This document shows positions 13,845 to 21,713 of a DNA stretch of 26,542 nt, piece after piece. Each line of letters starts with the position of its first letter. Position 1 is the stretch's first letter. Origin of the DNA: a virus. The stretch is from IMG/VR virus record IMGVR_UViG_3300010370_000202, positions 1 through 26,542 of that record; one strand, written 5' to 3'. Below the pieces are notes generated by a model. That model saw nothing but the letters and a program-made list of their open reading frames with translations. It did no database searches and had not been told where the DNA came from. A program made the translations under genes and the position numbers.

Positions 13845-14380
13845 TTTTTGTTTTGTACCAAATGTTTTAAAATATAATAGCTGTCGATAACATCCGTAAC
13901 AGGATTATTTAAAGATTTTTGTTCAAAAATTTTGACAAGATCAATTCCTGTCTCTTTGGTGAAGGCTTCATACATTGCCTGTTTATCTGCGTTACCTTTG
14001 CCCGTAGCGAGTTTCTTGACGCGGGATGGCTCTACGACCGTCACAGGAACGGCAAGCTTATGGAGCTTGTATTTCAAGATTCCGCAGTTTTCAGCTAAAT
14101 TAAAAATTTTGCCATGGGCACCATAAGCATACCCCTCTATGGCTACATCTGCAGCCCCAACACACAAATTTACAGCCCATTCTGAAATTGTGTCAAATCT
14201 TTCAGTATCGTAGCCATATTCCTCAAATCCTTCTCCATTAATATTTGGAGCAATTTTTGTGGCATATTTTTTAGTATTAGTTAAAAAGTAAAAAGAGCAA
14301 TTGGAGAAAGAAAATTCTCGTTTCTCATCGAAAAGACAAATTGCTGGGCTGGTTATAGAATAATCAATGCCGACTAACAT
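13841..14380 (-). CDS. RuvC-like Holliday-junction nuclease (179 aa)
   Basis: RNase H-fold resolvase pattern: GIDYS (D6), AIEGYAYG (E82), GKGNADKQAM (D132) and VTDVIDSYY (D163/D166) supply the acidic active-site residues in the usual order. RuvC-type enzymes cut four-way junctions; phages use them to debranch DNA before packaging. I start at ATG 14380 (MLVGIDYS), because the in-frame ATG at 14389 lies only 3 nt after a TATAAATA motif. That motif suggests late expression, fitting a debranching role. Confidence 0.85.
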   Translation of the reverse strand: MLVGIDYSITSPAICLFDEKREFSFSNCSFYFLTNTKKYATKIAPNINGEGFEEYGYDTERFDTISEWAVNLCVGAADVAIEGYAYGAHGKIFNLAENCGILKYKLHKLAVPVTVVEPSRVKKLATGKGNADKQAMYEAFTKETGIDLVKIFEQKSLNNPVTDVIDSYYILKHLVQNKN

Positions 14381-14392
14381 GGTGAACATAAT

Positions 14393-14400
14393 TATTTATA
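14393..14400 (-). promoter_or_regulatory. Perfect T4-late-type motif TATAAATA
   Basis: An exact match to the T4 late -10 consensus on the - strand, 12 nt before the RuvC-like start. It overlaps no upstream stop codon. Confidence 0.55.
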
Positions 14401-14411
14401 CCGTTGCCAGA

Positions 14412-14487
14412 GATGGTGGTTCCTCAGTAATACGATGGAGACTACTTCGAAGAACTCCAAAAGGATTACGTGGAACTACCCACCATC
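14412..14487. other. Long imperfect inverted repeat, possible structured RNA
   Basis: GATGGTGGTTCC (14412-14423) pairs with GGAAC plus CACCATC (14472-14476, 14481-14487), leaving a 4-nt bulge (TACC). Nested inside are GTAAT/ATTAC (14427-14431 with 14465-14469), TGGAG/CTCCA (14436-14440 with 14455-14459) and an apical CTTCGAAG. About 22 base pairs stack in one arm. It fills a gene-free gap and has a CATAAATA motif (14506 to 14499, - strand) just outside one end. It could be a small late RNA, a 5' leader of the RuvC-like gene, or a protein-binding DNA site. No convincing ORF is present. Confidence 0.55.
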
Positions 14488-14498
14488 CCTGACAAAAA

Positions 14499-14506
14499 TA
14501 TTTATG
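14499..14506 (-). promoter_or_regulatory. Late-promoter-like motif CATAAATA
   Basis: The - strand CATAAATA would start transcription about 14493-14492, a few bases before the inverted repeat. It directly follows the U run of the terminator hairpin. Another TATAAATA occurs at 14545 to 14538, abutting the tRNA-Asn 3' end. Confidence 0.4.
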
Positions 14507-14507
14507 A

Positions 14508-14538
14508 AAAAAATTTCACCTTTTGGGTGAAATTTTTT
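14508..14538. terminator. Bidirectional intrinsic terminator
   Basis: AAATTTCACC (14511-14520) pairs perfectly with GGTGAAATTT (14526-14535), and flanking A and T runs extend the stem. A U run follows on both strands. On the - strand it ends the RNR/tRNA-Asn transcript. Confidence 0.85.
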
Positions 14539-14545
14539 ATTTATA

Positions 14546-14618
14546 CTCCTCCGACTGGATTTGAACCAGTGACCCGAGAGTTAACAGCTCTCTGCTCTAC
14601 CAGCTGAGCTACAGAGGA
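14546..14618 (-). tRNA. tRNA-Asn (GTT)
   Basis: A complete cloverleaf on the - strand: acceptor TCCTCTG with CGGAGGA, D arm with AGCTCAGCTGGTAGAGC, anticodon arm AGAGAG/CTCTC around CTGTTAA (anticodon GTT), T arm ACTGG-TTCAAAT-CCAGT, discriminator G, no encoded CCA. Its 5' end lies 7 nt after the RNR stop codon and a terminator follows it, so it is probably cut out of the RNR transcript. Confidence 0.96.
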
Positions 14619-14625
14619 TTGAGGA

Positions 14626-16515
14626 TCAGACTATCTGGCAACCACCAGCGCTGCAGGCATATTCCTTTGCTGCCTCAGTATTGTCTTCGGCTTCGTATTT
14701 AGACAGATCCTTGAAGTTAACCTTAACCTTTGGATGTGCCGAATAGGTAGCAGAATCAATTTGCTCAAATGGAGCCTGAGCGTATGTATGGCTATCACCA
14801 CCAGGAAGGAACGATATGCCAGTTGCAACATCAAAGTTTTCCCACAACCACTGCCCAACTTCAAGAAACTCCGAGTCCTTGTAGTTTACGGTAATAGATG
14901 GTTTGTGGTGGCAGTAATGCTCCTGATATGTTTTCCACAGATCCAAGTGGTCCAATGCACGCAGATCTTCTGTCGTGGTTGTTCCCTTGGGAGCCTTCAT
15001 AGCAAAGGTGAAGACCGCTGTGTTTCCGGGGTTGATAACATCATCTTCACAAGGAACGCCTTGATCCTTCATGAGATTGTAGATTGGATCTTTCTTGTCA
15101 ATACGAATACGACGATAATAATAATCTGCATATCTTGGGTGCAGCCCTGATGCAGAATCCACCAAGCAAGAAGTTGTTCCCTCTGGCTTGACGCAAGTAA
15201 TTGACTTGCTTGGATTGATACCAAGCTTTTCTGCCCACTTGAGATTTGTTGCTGTTGCGTGATCGCGCAGGGTTTCAAGTAGACGGATCAACTTTGGCTT
15301 ACCTTCAAGACCACTGGTAAGTTTATTATCATAAATGCCTGTCATGCTAACACCGAGCAATCTTTCATCTTCGCAATTCTTTTTCCACTCTGGACGAAGA
15401 TATGGAAAGTTAGTGAAGGTAGATTGAACAGTTCCTATGATCGTAGCGATCTCAATCTTCTTCTTCAAAGTTGCTGCTGTATCATCAGGGCGAACAACTA
15501 CAGTTGAAAGATTGCAGAACTCAAATGGCTTTAGAATAATCTCCGAGCATGGGTTTGTTCCGTACTCACAGTTTTCATCGCGGCCCCACTTGGCTGCTTG
15601 CTCCTGTAAGGCTCTGCGATTGATCATTCCACGCTCACCGCTGTGGCTGTTGTACAATGATGTCCACTCTTCAAGGAACTGGCCCATTGGTGGACGACCA
15701 CGGTATACAGCAGAGTTGTTTGCATATGAACGGAAACCAGCCTGCTCCCACCACGCACCACTCTTGCAGTGAGCCATTTCACGATCAGACAGATCGCTGA
15801 GAGAAATCATAGCAGAACGGCGAACGCCACCTACTATTACTGCATTAGCAATGGCACAGCAAATATCATGGCATTCAAGAGCAGTCAACTTGCGTCCTTG
15901 TGCATTGTAGAAAACCTTGACAAGGAATTTAAATAAATTGTCAAGAGGGGCTGGACCACTGGCACGACCACCAAATGTCTTGAGTCTTGCACCAGCAGGA
16001 CGAATCTTACTCAAGTCCCACTTGACGTGGCGACCTGCATACAAATGATCCATCAAAAACTTGATCGCGTTGCCCCAGCCTTCCTTAGAATCTTCAACCA
16101 CGTAAGTTACGTTGAAATGTTTTTCAATCTTGTTTGCAACCATTGGGAGTTTATCTGTGTACTGACGCTCTACAGAATAACCAACGCCAGTGCCGTTCAT
16201 AAGAACAACAAACAACTCAGCAAACGATTCAAGAGAATCGATTGGCAAATAAGAGCAATTATACAAACAAGTATTGTCGTGATCCAATGCTGGTCCAGCA
16301 GTCATCAGACTACGCATAGATGGAAGAACCTCAAGGTTCAAAATCGCATCCTTTACATCAGGGCGTTCTGCAAGTTGGGGAACCTTGTTCGTAAAGTAAT
16401 TCCACCAACGCTCTACACATTCCTCCCAGCTTTCTCTGCGATTGTAATCTGGAAGCCAGCGGGAGTAGCGAGAGATAAAAATAAACGATTGAAATGGTGA
16501 TAAAATTTCTGCCAT
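14626..16515 (-). CDS. nrdJ: Class II (B12-dependent) ribonucleotide reductase (629 aa)
   Basis: Reduces ribonucleotides to deoxyribonucleotides using adenosylcobalamin; its resemblance to the monomeric Lactobacillus-type enzyme suggests triphosphate substrates. LPSMRSLMTAGPALDHDNTC (64-83) and CLYNCSYLPIDS are typical of that subgroup. NPCSEIIL (321-328) carries the thiyl-radical Cys323 with Asn321 and Glu325. Cys334 is a likely redox partner of Cys83 or Cys87. The tail ACSAGGCQIV has the C-x4-C pair (621/626) that recycles the active site. It is somewhat shorter than the Lactobacillus enzyme. TAGGAG ribosome binding site upstream. It lies 24 nt after thyX, so dNTP-synthesis genes are grouped. 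Confidence 0.93.
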   Translation of the reverse strand: MAEILSPFQSFIFISRYSRWLPDYNRRESWEECVERWWNYFTNKVPQLAERPDVKDAILNLEVLPSMRSLMTAGPALDHDNTCLYNCSYLPIDSLESFAELFVVLMNGTGVGYSVERQYTDKLPMVANKIEKHFNVTYVVEDSKEGWGNAIKFLMDHLYAGRHVKWDLSKIRPAGARLKTFGGRASGPAPLDNLFKFLVKVFYNAQGRKLTALECHDICCAIANAVIVGGVRRSAMISLSDLSDREMAHCKSGAWWEQAGFRSYANNSAVYRGRPPMGQFLEEWTSLYNSHSGERGMINRRALQEQAAKWGRDENCEYGTNPCSEIILKPFEFCNLSTVVVRPDDTAATLKKKIEIATIIGTVQSTFTNFPYLRPEWKKNCEDERLLGVSMTGIYDNKLTSGLEGKPKLIRLLETLRDHATATNLKWAEKLGINPSKSITCVKPEGTTSCLVDSASGLHPRYADYYYRRIRIDKKDPIYNLMKDQGVPCEDDVINPGNTAVFTFAMKAPKGTTTTEDLRALDHLDLWKTYQEHYCHHKPSITVNYKDSEFLEVGQWLWENFDVATGISFLPGGDSHTYAQAPFEQIDSATYSAHPKVKVNFKDLSKYEAEDNTEAAKEYACSAGGCQIV

Positions 16516-16539
16516 ATGTTAGACTCCTAGTTGGTGTCT

Positions 16540-17250
16540 TTATTTAGTTGTTAAAGTGTGCCACGAAACTGGAAAAAGTGGAGCAATTATTTTATCAATT
16601 GCTTTTGCGTATTGCTGTATTTCCCACTGCGCGTGTGCATCGATTCTCAGCTTATAAACACGGGCAAATGCATAGAGAGAACCAGTCCATACAAATTCCG
16701 TATAAGTTCCTTGTGGCAAAATTGAACGTGCTTGCTCTGGAGCAACGCCATCTGCCAACAAACGGTTATAAAGATCAACACATTCTTTTGCAATTCCGTC
16801 ATACTCTTGACGCATTTTAATACAGAGATCCAGATCTTCAATTGGACCACTGCTTCCCTGCTTTGCTCCATCTGTTGGGGCCGACCTCCAAAGAGGAACA
16901 TATATCTCTGGATCAAAAGTCACATACCTGCGACTTACCTCATTCATTGTCAAACCAATTTGGTGTTTCCCCAATTGTGCACGAACAAATATAGGGCACT
17001 TGATTCTCAAACTGATTTGTGGGTGACAAAACGGAGTAAAGTGATTGTGTTTTGCGAGATAAGAAATTAGTTTTTTGTCTTTTTCTTGAACATTGCCATC
17101 TTCACCAAAAGAGCTCTCTTTTTTAAAGGAGACCCTTGCAGCGTTGACAACGCTGAGATCAGAACCCATGTGTTCAATAAGTTGAACATGACCATAATCT
17201 AAAACCGAAACTTTAGTCTGCTCCGCGCTTATCATTGTTTGTATCATCAT
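16540..17250 (-). CDS. thyX: Flavin-dependent thymidylate synthase ThyX (236 aa)
   Basis: Makes dTMP from dUMP using FAD, NADPH and methylene-tetrahydrofolate. The signature region is GKHQIGLTMNEVSRRYV (about residues 94-110), the variant of RHR-x7-S found in many phage enzymes, with KHQ instead of RHR. HFTPFCHPQISLRIKCPIFVRAQ before it and the C-terminal LRIDAHAQWEIQQYA (FAD/dUMP-binding) complete the family pattern. The start may be 17250 (GAGG ribosome binding site) or the in-frame ATG at 17235. It overlaps the preceding small gene by 38 nt at most. Confidence 0.94.
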   Translation of the reverse strand: MMIQTMISAEQTKVSVLDYGHVQLIEHMGSDLSVVNAARVSFKKESSFGEDGNVQEKDKKLISYLAKHNHFTPFCHPQISLRIKCPIFVRAQLGKHQIGLTMNEVSRRYVTFDPEIYVPLWRSAPTDGAKQGSSGPIEDLDLCIKMRQEYDGIAKECVDLYNRLLADGVAPEQARSILPQGTYTEFVWTGSLYAFARVYKLRIDAHAQWEIQQYAKAIDKIIAPLFPVSWHTLTTK

Positions 17251-17446
17251 TCACATCCTCATCATTATCTACAAGTTCAACTCTAACACCAGGTATTTGT
17301 GTAAAATCTGCTGCGTATTCTCTGGCTCTAGACCACAAATCTGGATCCATTTCTTTTATATATTCACCAAAACGATGCACAAAAGTAAGATATGCTTCGC
17401 TTGCTTTTAAAATGTCTTCTTCAGACATATCATCATTATTGTCCAT
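17213..17446 (-). CDS. Small acidic hypothetical protein (77 aa)
   Basis: Not recognised. It is a helical N-terminal part (EEDILKASEAYLTFVHRFGEYIKEM) followed by a strongly acidic tail (DNDEDVNDDTNNDKRGAD) that may be disordered. It starts just after the primase stop, within a tight - strand operon, and overlaps the start of thyX. Position between primase and thyX suggests a replication-linked accessory role, but nothing in the sequence shows it. Confidence 0.7.
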   Translation of the reverse strand: MDNNDDMSEEDILKASEAYLTFVHRFGEYIKEMDPDLWSRAREYAADFTQIPGVRVELVDNDEDVNDDTNNDKRGAD

Positions 17447-17447
17447 T

Positions 17448-18458
17448 TTAAACCTTCTTCCAATAAGTGTACTTCATTTTTGCTTTCAGTCCAGAATAAA
17501 CATTATTGATTATAAGTTTAATCGTGGTTGGTTCGCCGTATGCAAGAACCATATCATTGATGTCTTTCTTATTTATCTCTTCTGGCCACACTACAACGTT
17601 TCTTCCTGCATCAATGTACTTTCCAATCAATAAAACAATTTCTTCATTTCTAGGTTCGTTGTCAAAAATAAAAACAACTTTAGATTTTGATATCTTTTGT
17701 GGGAGCTCTTCAAGCCAGCCAGCTCCCTGCATGGCTACTGCGTTTGGAATAAACATAGAGTCAATCGGGCCTTCTGTAACATAAACCGTATCGTGGGGAT
17801 TTACGCGCTCCAGTCCGTACCAGAGTCTTTCTTGCCCTTCTTTTTTGAGAGTAATGTACCGAATTTTTTCATTTTCTTGTTTACTTTTTCTATTGATCTC
17901 TTTTTCTTCGAAAACTCTTCCCTGGACTCCAATAAGCGAGCCCATCTCGTCATAGAATGGTATGACCAGCCTGGCTTCCTTAGATCCAGTTTTGTCAAAA
18001 GATTGCATGACCCGACTAAAATCGCTGCAGTAATAAAAGTTGCTATACTTTTCTTTTGGTATTTTTCTAGATTGAACATATTTTACTGCCTTATGGTTTT
18101 CATTGAGTATGTCAAGCCTGGTTCCAAGATCAGTAAAAATTGCTTTTCTTGGTTCTGGTTTTGGTTTAAATATTGGTTCTGGGTTTTTTTCTTTGAATAC
18201 TTCGAATGCATATTCTTTGCAGAGAGATGGGCTAATGCTTTCAAGTACAGAATATAAATTGCAAGAAATCCCGCAATTGTGGCATTTATAAACATAGCTT
18301 CCTTTATGCTCAAAAAAATAGCCCCTTGTCTTGGCCTTATTTTTCTTTGAGTCGCCACACTTAAAACATCTACATGTGGCTAATGAATCTTTTTTCCACT
18401 TAAATCTTTCAAGTGACCCCGAAACAAGATTCACGTACTTCTTGTCAATATATAGCAT
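17448..18458 (-). CDS. DNA primase, T4 gp61-like (336 aa)
   Basis: Synthesises RNA primers with the gp41-type helicase. The N-terminal zinc module has CRCFKCGDS (29-37) and YKCHNCG (57-63). The TOPRIM-like catalytic part has VYVTEGPIDSMFIP (Glu of the first acidic motif) and FIFDNEPRN (acidic pair), in about residues 210-265. Length is close to T4 gp61 (342 aa). Its ATG overlaps the helicase stop (TAATG), so helicase and primase are translationally coupled, matching their joint primosome role. Confidence 0.9.
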   Translation of the reverse strand: MLYIDKKYVNLVSGSLERFKWKKDSLATCRCFKCGDSKKNKAKTRGYFFEHKGSYVYKCHNCGISCNLYSVLESISPSLCKEYAFEVFKEKNPEPIFKPKPEPRKAIFTDLGTRLDILNENHKAVKYVQSRKIPKEKYSNFYYCSDFSRVMQSFDKTGSKEARLVIPFYDEMGSLIGVQGRVFEEKEINRKSKQENEKIRYITLKKEGQERLWYGLERVNPHDTVYVTEGPIDSMFIPNAVAMQGAGWLEELPQKISKSKVVFIFDNEPRNEEIVLLIGKYIDAGRNVVVWPEEINKKDINDMVLAYGEPTTIKLIINNVYSGLKAKMKYTYWKKV

Positions 18459-19873
18459 TACTTAGCGTCCTCAAACGTCCAGTTGACTATCTTATTTTTC
18501 TTCTTTCCGAATTTTGGATCAAATGCTTTTCCATCAGCACCTGAACCAAAGCCTTCTTCATCTGTGTTGTTTGCTTCAACCAAATTATTATTGGTATTGT
18601 CAACATCGTAAAACTTCATCTTAGACTTATTGACACCAACCAAAAACTTTCTATTCTTTGTTGTATCGTTTCCACGATTTTTTAACTGCTTAACCATTAG
18701 TTGTCCAGTCTGGGCCAACTCTTCATTTTCTATGAGAGCAAAGAAAAAATCTGCAGTTTGAGGTAGACCAAAACTTTCTGAAGTATCTGTCATCTCCATA
18801 TCACTGCTCTTGGCCCCCTCACGGTTTACCTGTGTTGCAGTCCATAGTGGAATGTTGAATTGCTTGGCCAAACCACGCAACTCTTCAGCAATACCTTTGA
18901 CATATGTATAGCTATTCATACCATTGCCAAGTTTAAATCTTGCACAGGAGCAAATATTCAAATAATCAACAAAAATTACATCAGGAATAAACTTCTTTTT
19001 AATTTTAAGTTCTTCAAGAAGATTTCTAAAATGTGTTACGTTGGCTGCTGCTGTTGGATATTCTTTAATTATCAAACGTCCCTTGCAAGTTCTTTTAAGA
19101 GACTCTACCTTGCTTTCATATTGTGTCAAAGGCATTTGCTCAAGGACATGCATATCAGCATCAAGAAGGTTTGCATCAATTCGTTTTGCGATTTCCTCCT
19201 CAGCCATCTCCAAAGTAATGTACAGAACATTCAAATTTTGAGATAGACAAGAAGCTGCATGGTGACATAAAAATGCACTCTTTCCCACGCCAGATGCCGC
19301 CATGACTACATTTAGTGTCTTTTTACGTGTTCCACCTCTGGTAATGACATTAAACATCTCAAGATCAAAGGGAACCTTTTCCTCCACGCGATGATAATAT
19401 TCATACCGCTCGTCTACGTCCTCAAGGAAATCATGACCAACTCTTGTGTCAAACGAAACCGAAAGAGCCTTTGACATGATTTCTGGAATGGCATTTTGTG
19501 TTTTTTCTTTGTCCTTGCCCTCTATAATACCAATAGATTCCATAATACCGTTGTATATGGCTTTTTCTTTACAAAACTTTTCAGTATTTTCTACCAGCCA
19601 TATTGTGTCGGATTTTTCACCTTCTTTGTACATTTCCTCGCTGATTGAAACACACTTCTTGAACTCGGTTTCCCCAAGACCTTTTTCATTCTCAAGAGAT
19701 ATTAAAATGGCATCCTTTGTTGGGATGTTATTATACTTAAGAATAAACTGGCTTACTATACCGAAGACGGTTCTTTCACATTTATCTTGAAAGTATTCGC
19801 CTTGCAAAAAAGGTACAACTTTTCTTGCGTACTCTTCATTGAGTACCAAGTTCTTTAGAATTACTGTTTCCAT
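18458..19873 (-). CDS. Replicative DNA helicase, T4 gp41/DnaB family (471 aa)
   Basis: A hexameric 5'-3' helicase of the fork. An N-terminal helical domain (1-150) precedes a RecA-like core. Walker A is AASGVGKS (K198, S199), LYITLEM follows, and Walker B is VIFVDYLN (D303). Further on are ATQVNREGAKSSDMEM (sensor/His-type loop, about 345-362) and a C-terminal acidic tail. Length matches T4 gp41 (475 aa). It is preceded by a possible promoter and followed by the coupled primase gene. Confidence 0.93.
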   Translation of the reverse strand: METVILKNLVLNEEYARKVVPFLQGEYFQDKCERTVFGIVSQFILKYNNIPTKDAILISLENEKGLGETEFKKCVSISEEMYKEGEKSDTIWLVENTEKFCKEKAIYNGIMESIGIIEGKDKEKTQNAIPEIMSKALSVSFDTRVGHDFLEDVDERYEYYHRVEEKVPFDLEMFNVITRGGTRKKTLNVVMAASGVGKSAFLCHHAASCLSQNLNVLYITLEMAEEEIAKRIDANLLDADMHVLEQMPLTQYESKVESLKRTCKGRLIIKEYPTAAANVTHFRNLLEELKIKKKFIPDVIFVDYLNICSCARFKLGNGMNSYTYVKGIAEELRGLAKQFNIPLWTATQVNREGAKSSDMEMTDTSESFGLPQTADFFFALIENEELAQTGQLMVKQLKNRGNDTTKNRKFLVGVNKSKMKFYDVDNTNNNLVEANNTDEEGFGSGADGKAFDPKFGKKKNKIVNWTFEDAK

Positions 19874-19879
19874 GATTTT

Positions 19880-19907
19880 ATTATAGTTTCACTTTCAACT
19901 GAGTCCA
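19880..19907 (-). promoter_or_regulatory. Possible promoter before helicase gene
   Basis: On the - strand TGGACT (19907 to 19902), a 16-bp spacer and TATAAT (19885 to 19880) lie just before the helicase ATG at 19873. The -35 match is weak. It overlaps a near-palindrome, CCAGAATTAATCCTGG (19905-19920). Confidence 0.3.
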
Positions 19908-19910
19908 GAA

Positions 19911-20222
19911 TTAATCCTGGTGTACATCATCCTCAAGATCTACTGATTCCATGGTTTCTGCTAGATTTTTTTCAACAATATCACTAAAAATTTCACCAAC
20001 TGTTTGAGTAAACTCTGTTTCTTCTTGTTTAAAGTTTTCTGGTGCAGAAACAATTGTTATGTTCATATTAACTTCCATGTTGCCATCCGCAGTTTCATTT
20101 AAAGAGATTTTTCCGTATCTAAAAATAACTCCACTAAATTGTCCATTCAATATTTCAATTGGACAATTCTCATTTCCATCAAACATCTCGTCTCTAAATT
20201 TGTATTCAGGAACCTTGGCCAT
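19911..20222 (-). CDS. Conserved hypothetical protein between uvsX and helicase (103 aa)
   Basis: Not recognised by function. MAKVPEYKFRDEMFDGNENC opens a beta-rich N-terminal half (QFSGVIFRYGKISLNE ... MEVNMNITIVSAPENF), followed by an acidic helical C-terminus ending EDDVHQD. I start at ATG 20222, preceded by AAAAGGA at good spacing; the frame continues upstream to 20246, but that part lies inside the uvsX end. It overlaps uvsX by 17 nt. The acidic tail recalls phage single-strand-DNA accessory factors, but this is weak. Confidence 0.8.
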   Translation of the reverse strand: MAKVPEYKFRDEMFDGNENCPIEILNGQFSGVIFRYGKISLNETADGNMEVNMNITIVSAPENFKQEETEFTQTVGEIFSDIVEKNLAETMESVDLEDDVHQD

Positions 20223-21228
20223 ATTTAAAATCCTTTTGTACTTCAATATCTAGCTTATCTAGTATATCTTTAGTATAATACTTTTCAGGTTCATCATCAA
20301 TATTTTTTTCAAATACCTTCGAACCATCTGGAAGTTCAATTCGTGTAGACACTTTCTTAAAAATATTATACTTAATCGCAAGATCTGTAAGGCCATAATA
20401 ACGGCTTAGACCAGAAGTGTAGTTCAATCTTGTCTCTACCTGCATGTTTTCTTTTACAAATCTATTTTTGTAATTGGTGCATTTGATAAAATTGCCAACT
20501 ACCCCATCTTCTGTTTTATCTTTGCTCTTTGAGAGAGTGAGAATATTGCTGGCTGCGTACTTGAGACCAATGCCACCACCAAGTTCCTTGGTAGGAACAT
20601 ATGCACCAATAACCTGATATGTGTGGTTAGTGAGAAGCATGGGAATCTTGGCCTTGCCAAGCTTCAAAGTAAGTACACGGAACGTTGCTTTTGTCTGCTG
20701 AGCCTTTGTCATGTCACGAACATCTTTGCCTTCAGCGGAGTCAGTCATCTCCTTGCGTGTAGACAACATCCCAAGTGAGTCAAGAATCATAAAGACTGGC
20801 TTTCGATCTTCTTCAGGCTGCTCAAGAATGTCATTGACAATCTTCAATGCTTGTGTCTTGAACTCTTCGATTGTGGCAACGGGAATGACTGCTACACGCT
20901 CAGGATCAACTCCTCGCGCAGTAAACATATCAGATGTTACTGCCTGTTCGGTATCAAAATAAATCACAACACCGTCTTTGTGATCCTTTAGGAACTGGCC
21001 TGCGATGCCAATGGCATAGAAAGTCTTTCCCGTTGCTGGATCTCCTGCCAAGCAAGAGATCTTGTTGTTTGGTAATCCCCCAAAAATAGATCCAGACAAT
21101 AGTGCATTCAATGCATACGAACCAGTGTCAATGAAGCCGGATACATCTGCACCATCAATGCCTTCAGAAACTAGGGTTGCGTCTGGATTATCAATTTTGC
21201 TTATTAAGTTTTTCAGATATTTTGACAT
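20206..21228 (-). CDS. uvsX: RecA/UvsX recombinase (340 aa)
   Basis: Catalyses strand exchange for recombination-dependent replication and repair. Walker A is AGDPATGKTF (61-70; K68, T69), the catalytic-Glu region is VVIYFDTEQA (about 94-103), and Walker B is PVFMILDSLGML. The loop segment GGGIGLKYAASNILTLSKSK and FIKCTNYKNRFVKE match the phage UvsX subgroup rather than cellular RecA. It is shorter than T4 UvsX (391 aa). It overlaps small genes on both sides, within the compact replication operon. Confidence 0.94.
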   Translation of the reverse strand: MSKYLKNLISKIDNPDATLVSEGIDGADVSGFIDTGSYALNALLSGSIFGGLPNNKISCLAGDPATGKTFYAIGIAGQFLKDHKDGVVIYFDTEQAVTSDMFTARGVDPERVAVIPVATIEEFKTQALKIVNDILEQPEEDRKPVFMILDSLGMLSTRKEMTDSAEGKDVRDMTKAQQTKATFRVLTLKLGKAKIPMLLTNHTYQVIGAYVPTKELGGGIGLKYAASNILTLSKSKDKTEDGVVGNFIKCTNYKNRFVKENMQVETRLNYTSGLSRYYGLTDLAIKYNIFKKVSTRIELPDGSKVFEKNIDDEPEKYYTKDILDKLDIEVQKDFKYGQGS

Positions 21229-21442
21229 TGTTCAATTCCTCTTTCAATCTTTTTATTTCTTCAGATGCTTTTATCATGGTGTCTTGCACTTCTCGCCAAA
21301 ATGAAAACATTGGAGACATGGATACTGCATCCAATCTTTCTTGAATTGGAATATCTTCATACTTCATTTTGGCTAATTTGCCTATTTCGTGTGTGCAATA
21401 TTGGTTTATTGCATGACAGTCAATTTTATTTTTTTCTTCCAT
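21191..21442 (-). CDS. Small hypothetical protein upstream of uvsX (83 aa)
   Basis: Not recognised. It is predicted mostly helical with two parts: MEEKNKIDCHAINQYCTHEI and a C-terminal coiled-coil-like end (ASEEIKRLKEELNNVKISEK). I start at ATG 21442; the longer frame begins with a TTG and overlaps the previous gene more. The 3' end overlaps uvsX by 38 nt. The order polymerase - small genes - uvsX suggests a replication accessory, with no direct evidence. Confidence 0.7.
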   Translation of the reverse strand: MEEKNKIDCHAINQYCTHEIGKLAKMKYEDIPIQERLDAVSMSPMFSFWREVQDTMIKASEEIKRLKEELNNVKISEKLNKQN

Positions 21443-21698
21443 GTTTACTCGCAGTAAGTATACAACCTGCATAGCCTTTTTCAACTATGTTTTGGTCAAT
21501 TTCTATTTTTTCAATTATTAAGTTATCGTCAACATCAAGTAATCTATCGCCAACGATATAGCATGGACCGCCTTCAAAATCAAATAGACCATCCCCGTGC
21601 CGAGTATACAGAGACCTACCTTTGATTTTGTAACGTCCGTCTTCAGTAATTGAGATAATTCGTTCATCACCATATCTAGATTTAACTTTCTTTACCAT
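21426..21698 (-). CDS. Small beta-rich hypothetical protein (90 aa)
   Basis: Not recognised. It begins MVKKVKSRYGDERIISITED and has alternating short strands (GRYKIKGRSLYTRHGDG, GGPCYIVGDRLLDVDDN), fitting a small beta barrel. There is no membrane segment. It begins 16 nt after the polymerase stop and overlaps the next gene by 17 nt, consistent with co-transcription from the polymerase gene. Confidence 0.75.
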   Translation of the reverse strand: MVKKVKSRYGDERIISITEDGRYKIKGRSLYTRHGDGLFDFEGGPCYIVGDRLLDVDDNLIIEKIEIDQNIVEKGYAGCILTASKHGRKK

Positions 21699-21713
21699 TT
21701 CTTAACACTCCAT

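Noticed and set aside
14434-14610. Short + strand frame starting METTSKN
   Set aside because: It reads through the inverted repeat, terminator and the antisense of tRNA-Asn, has no ribosome binding site, and is better explained as RNA structure.
14626-14864. 77-aa - strand frame at the RNR 3' end
   Set aside because: An alternate frame inside the well-supported RNR gene.
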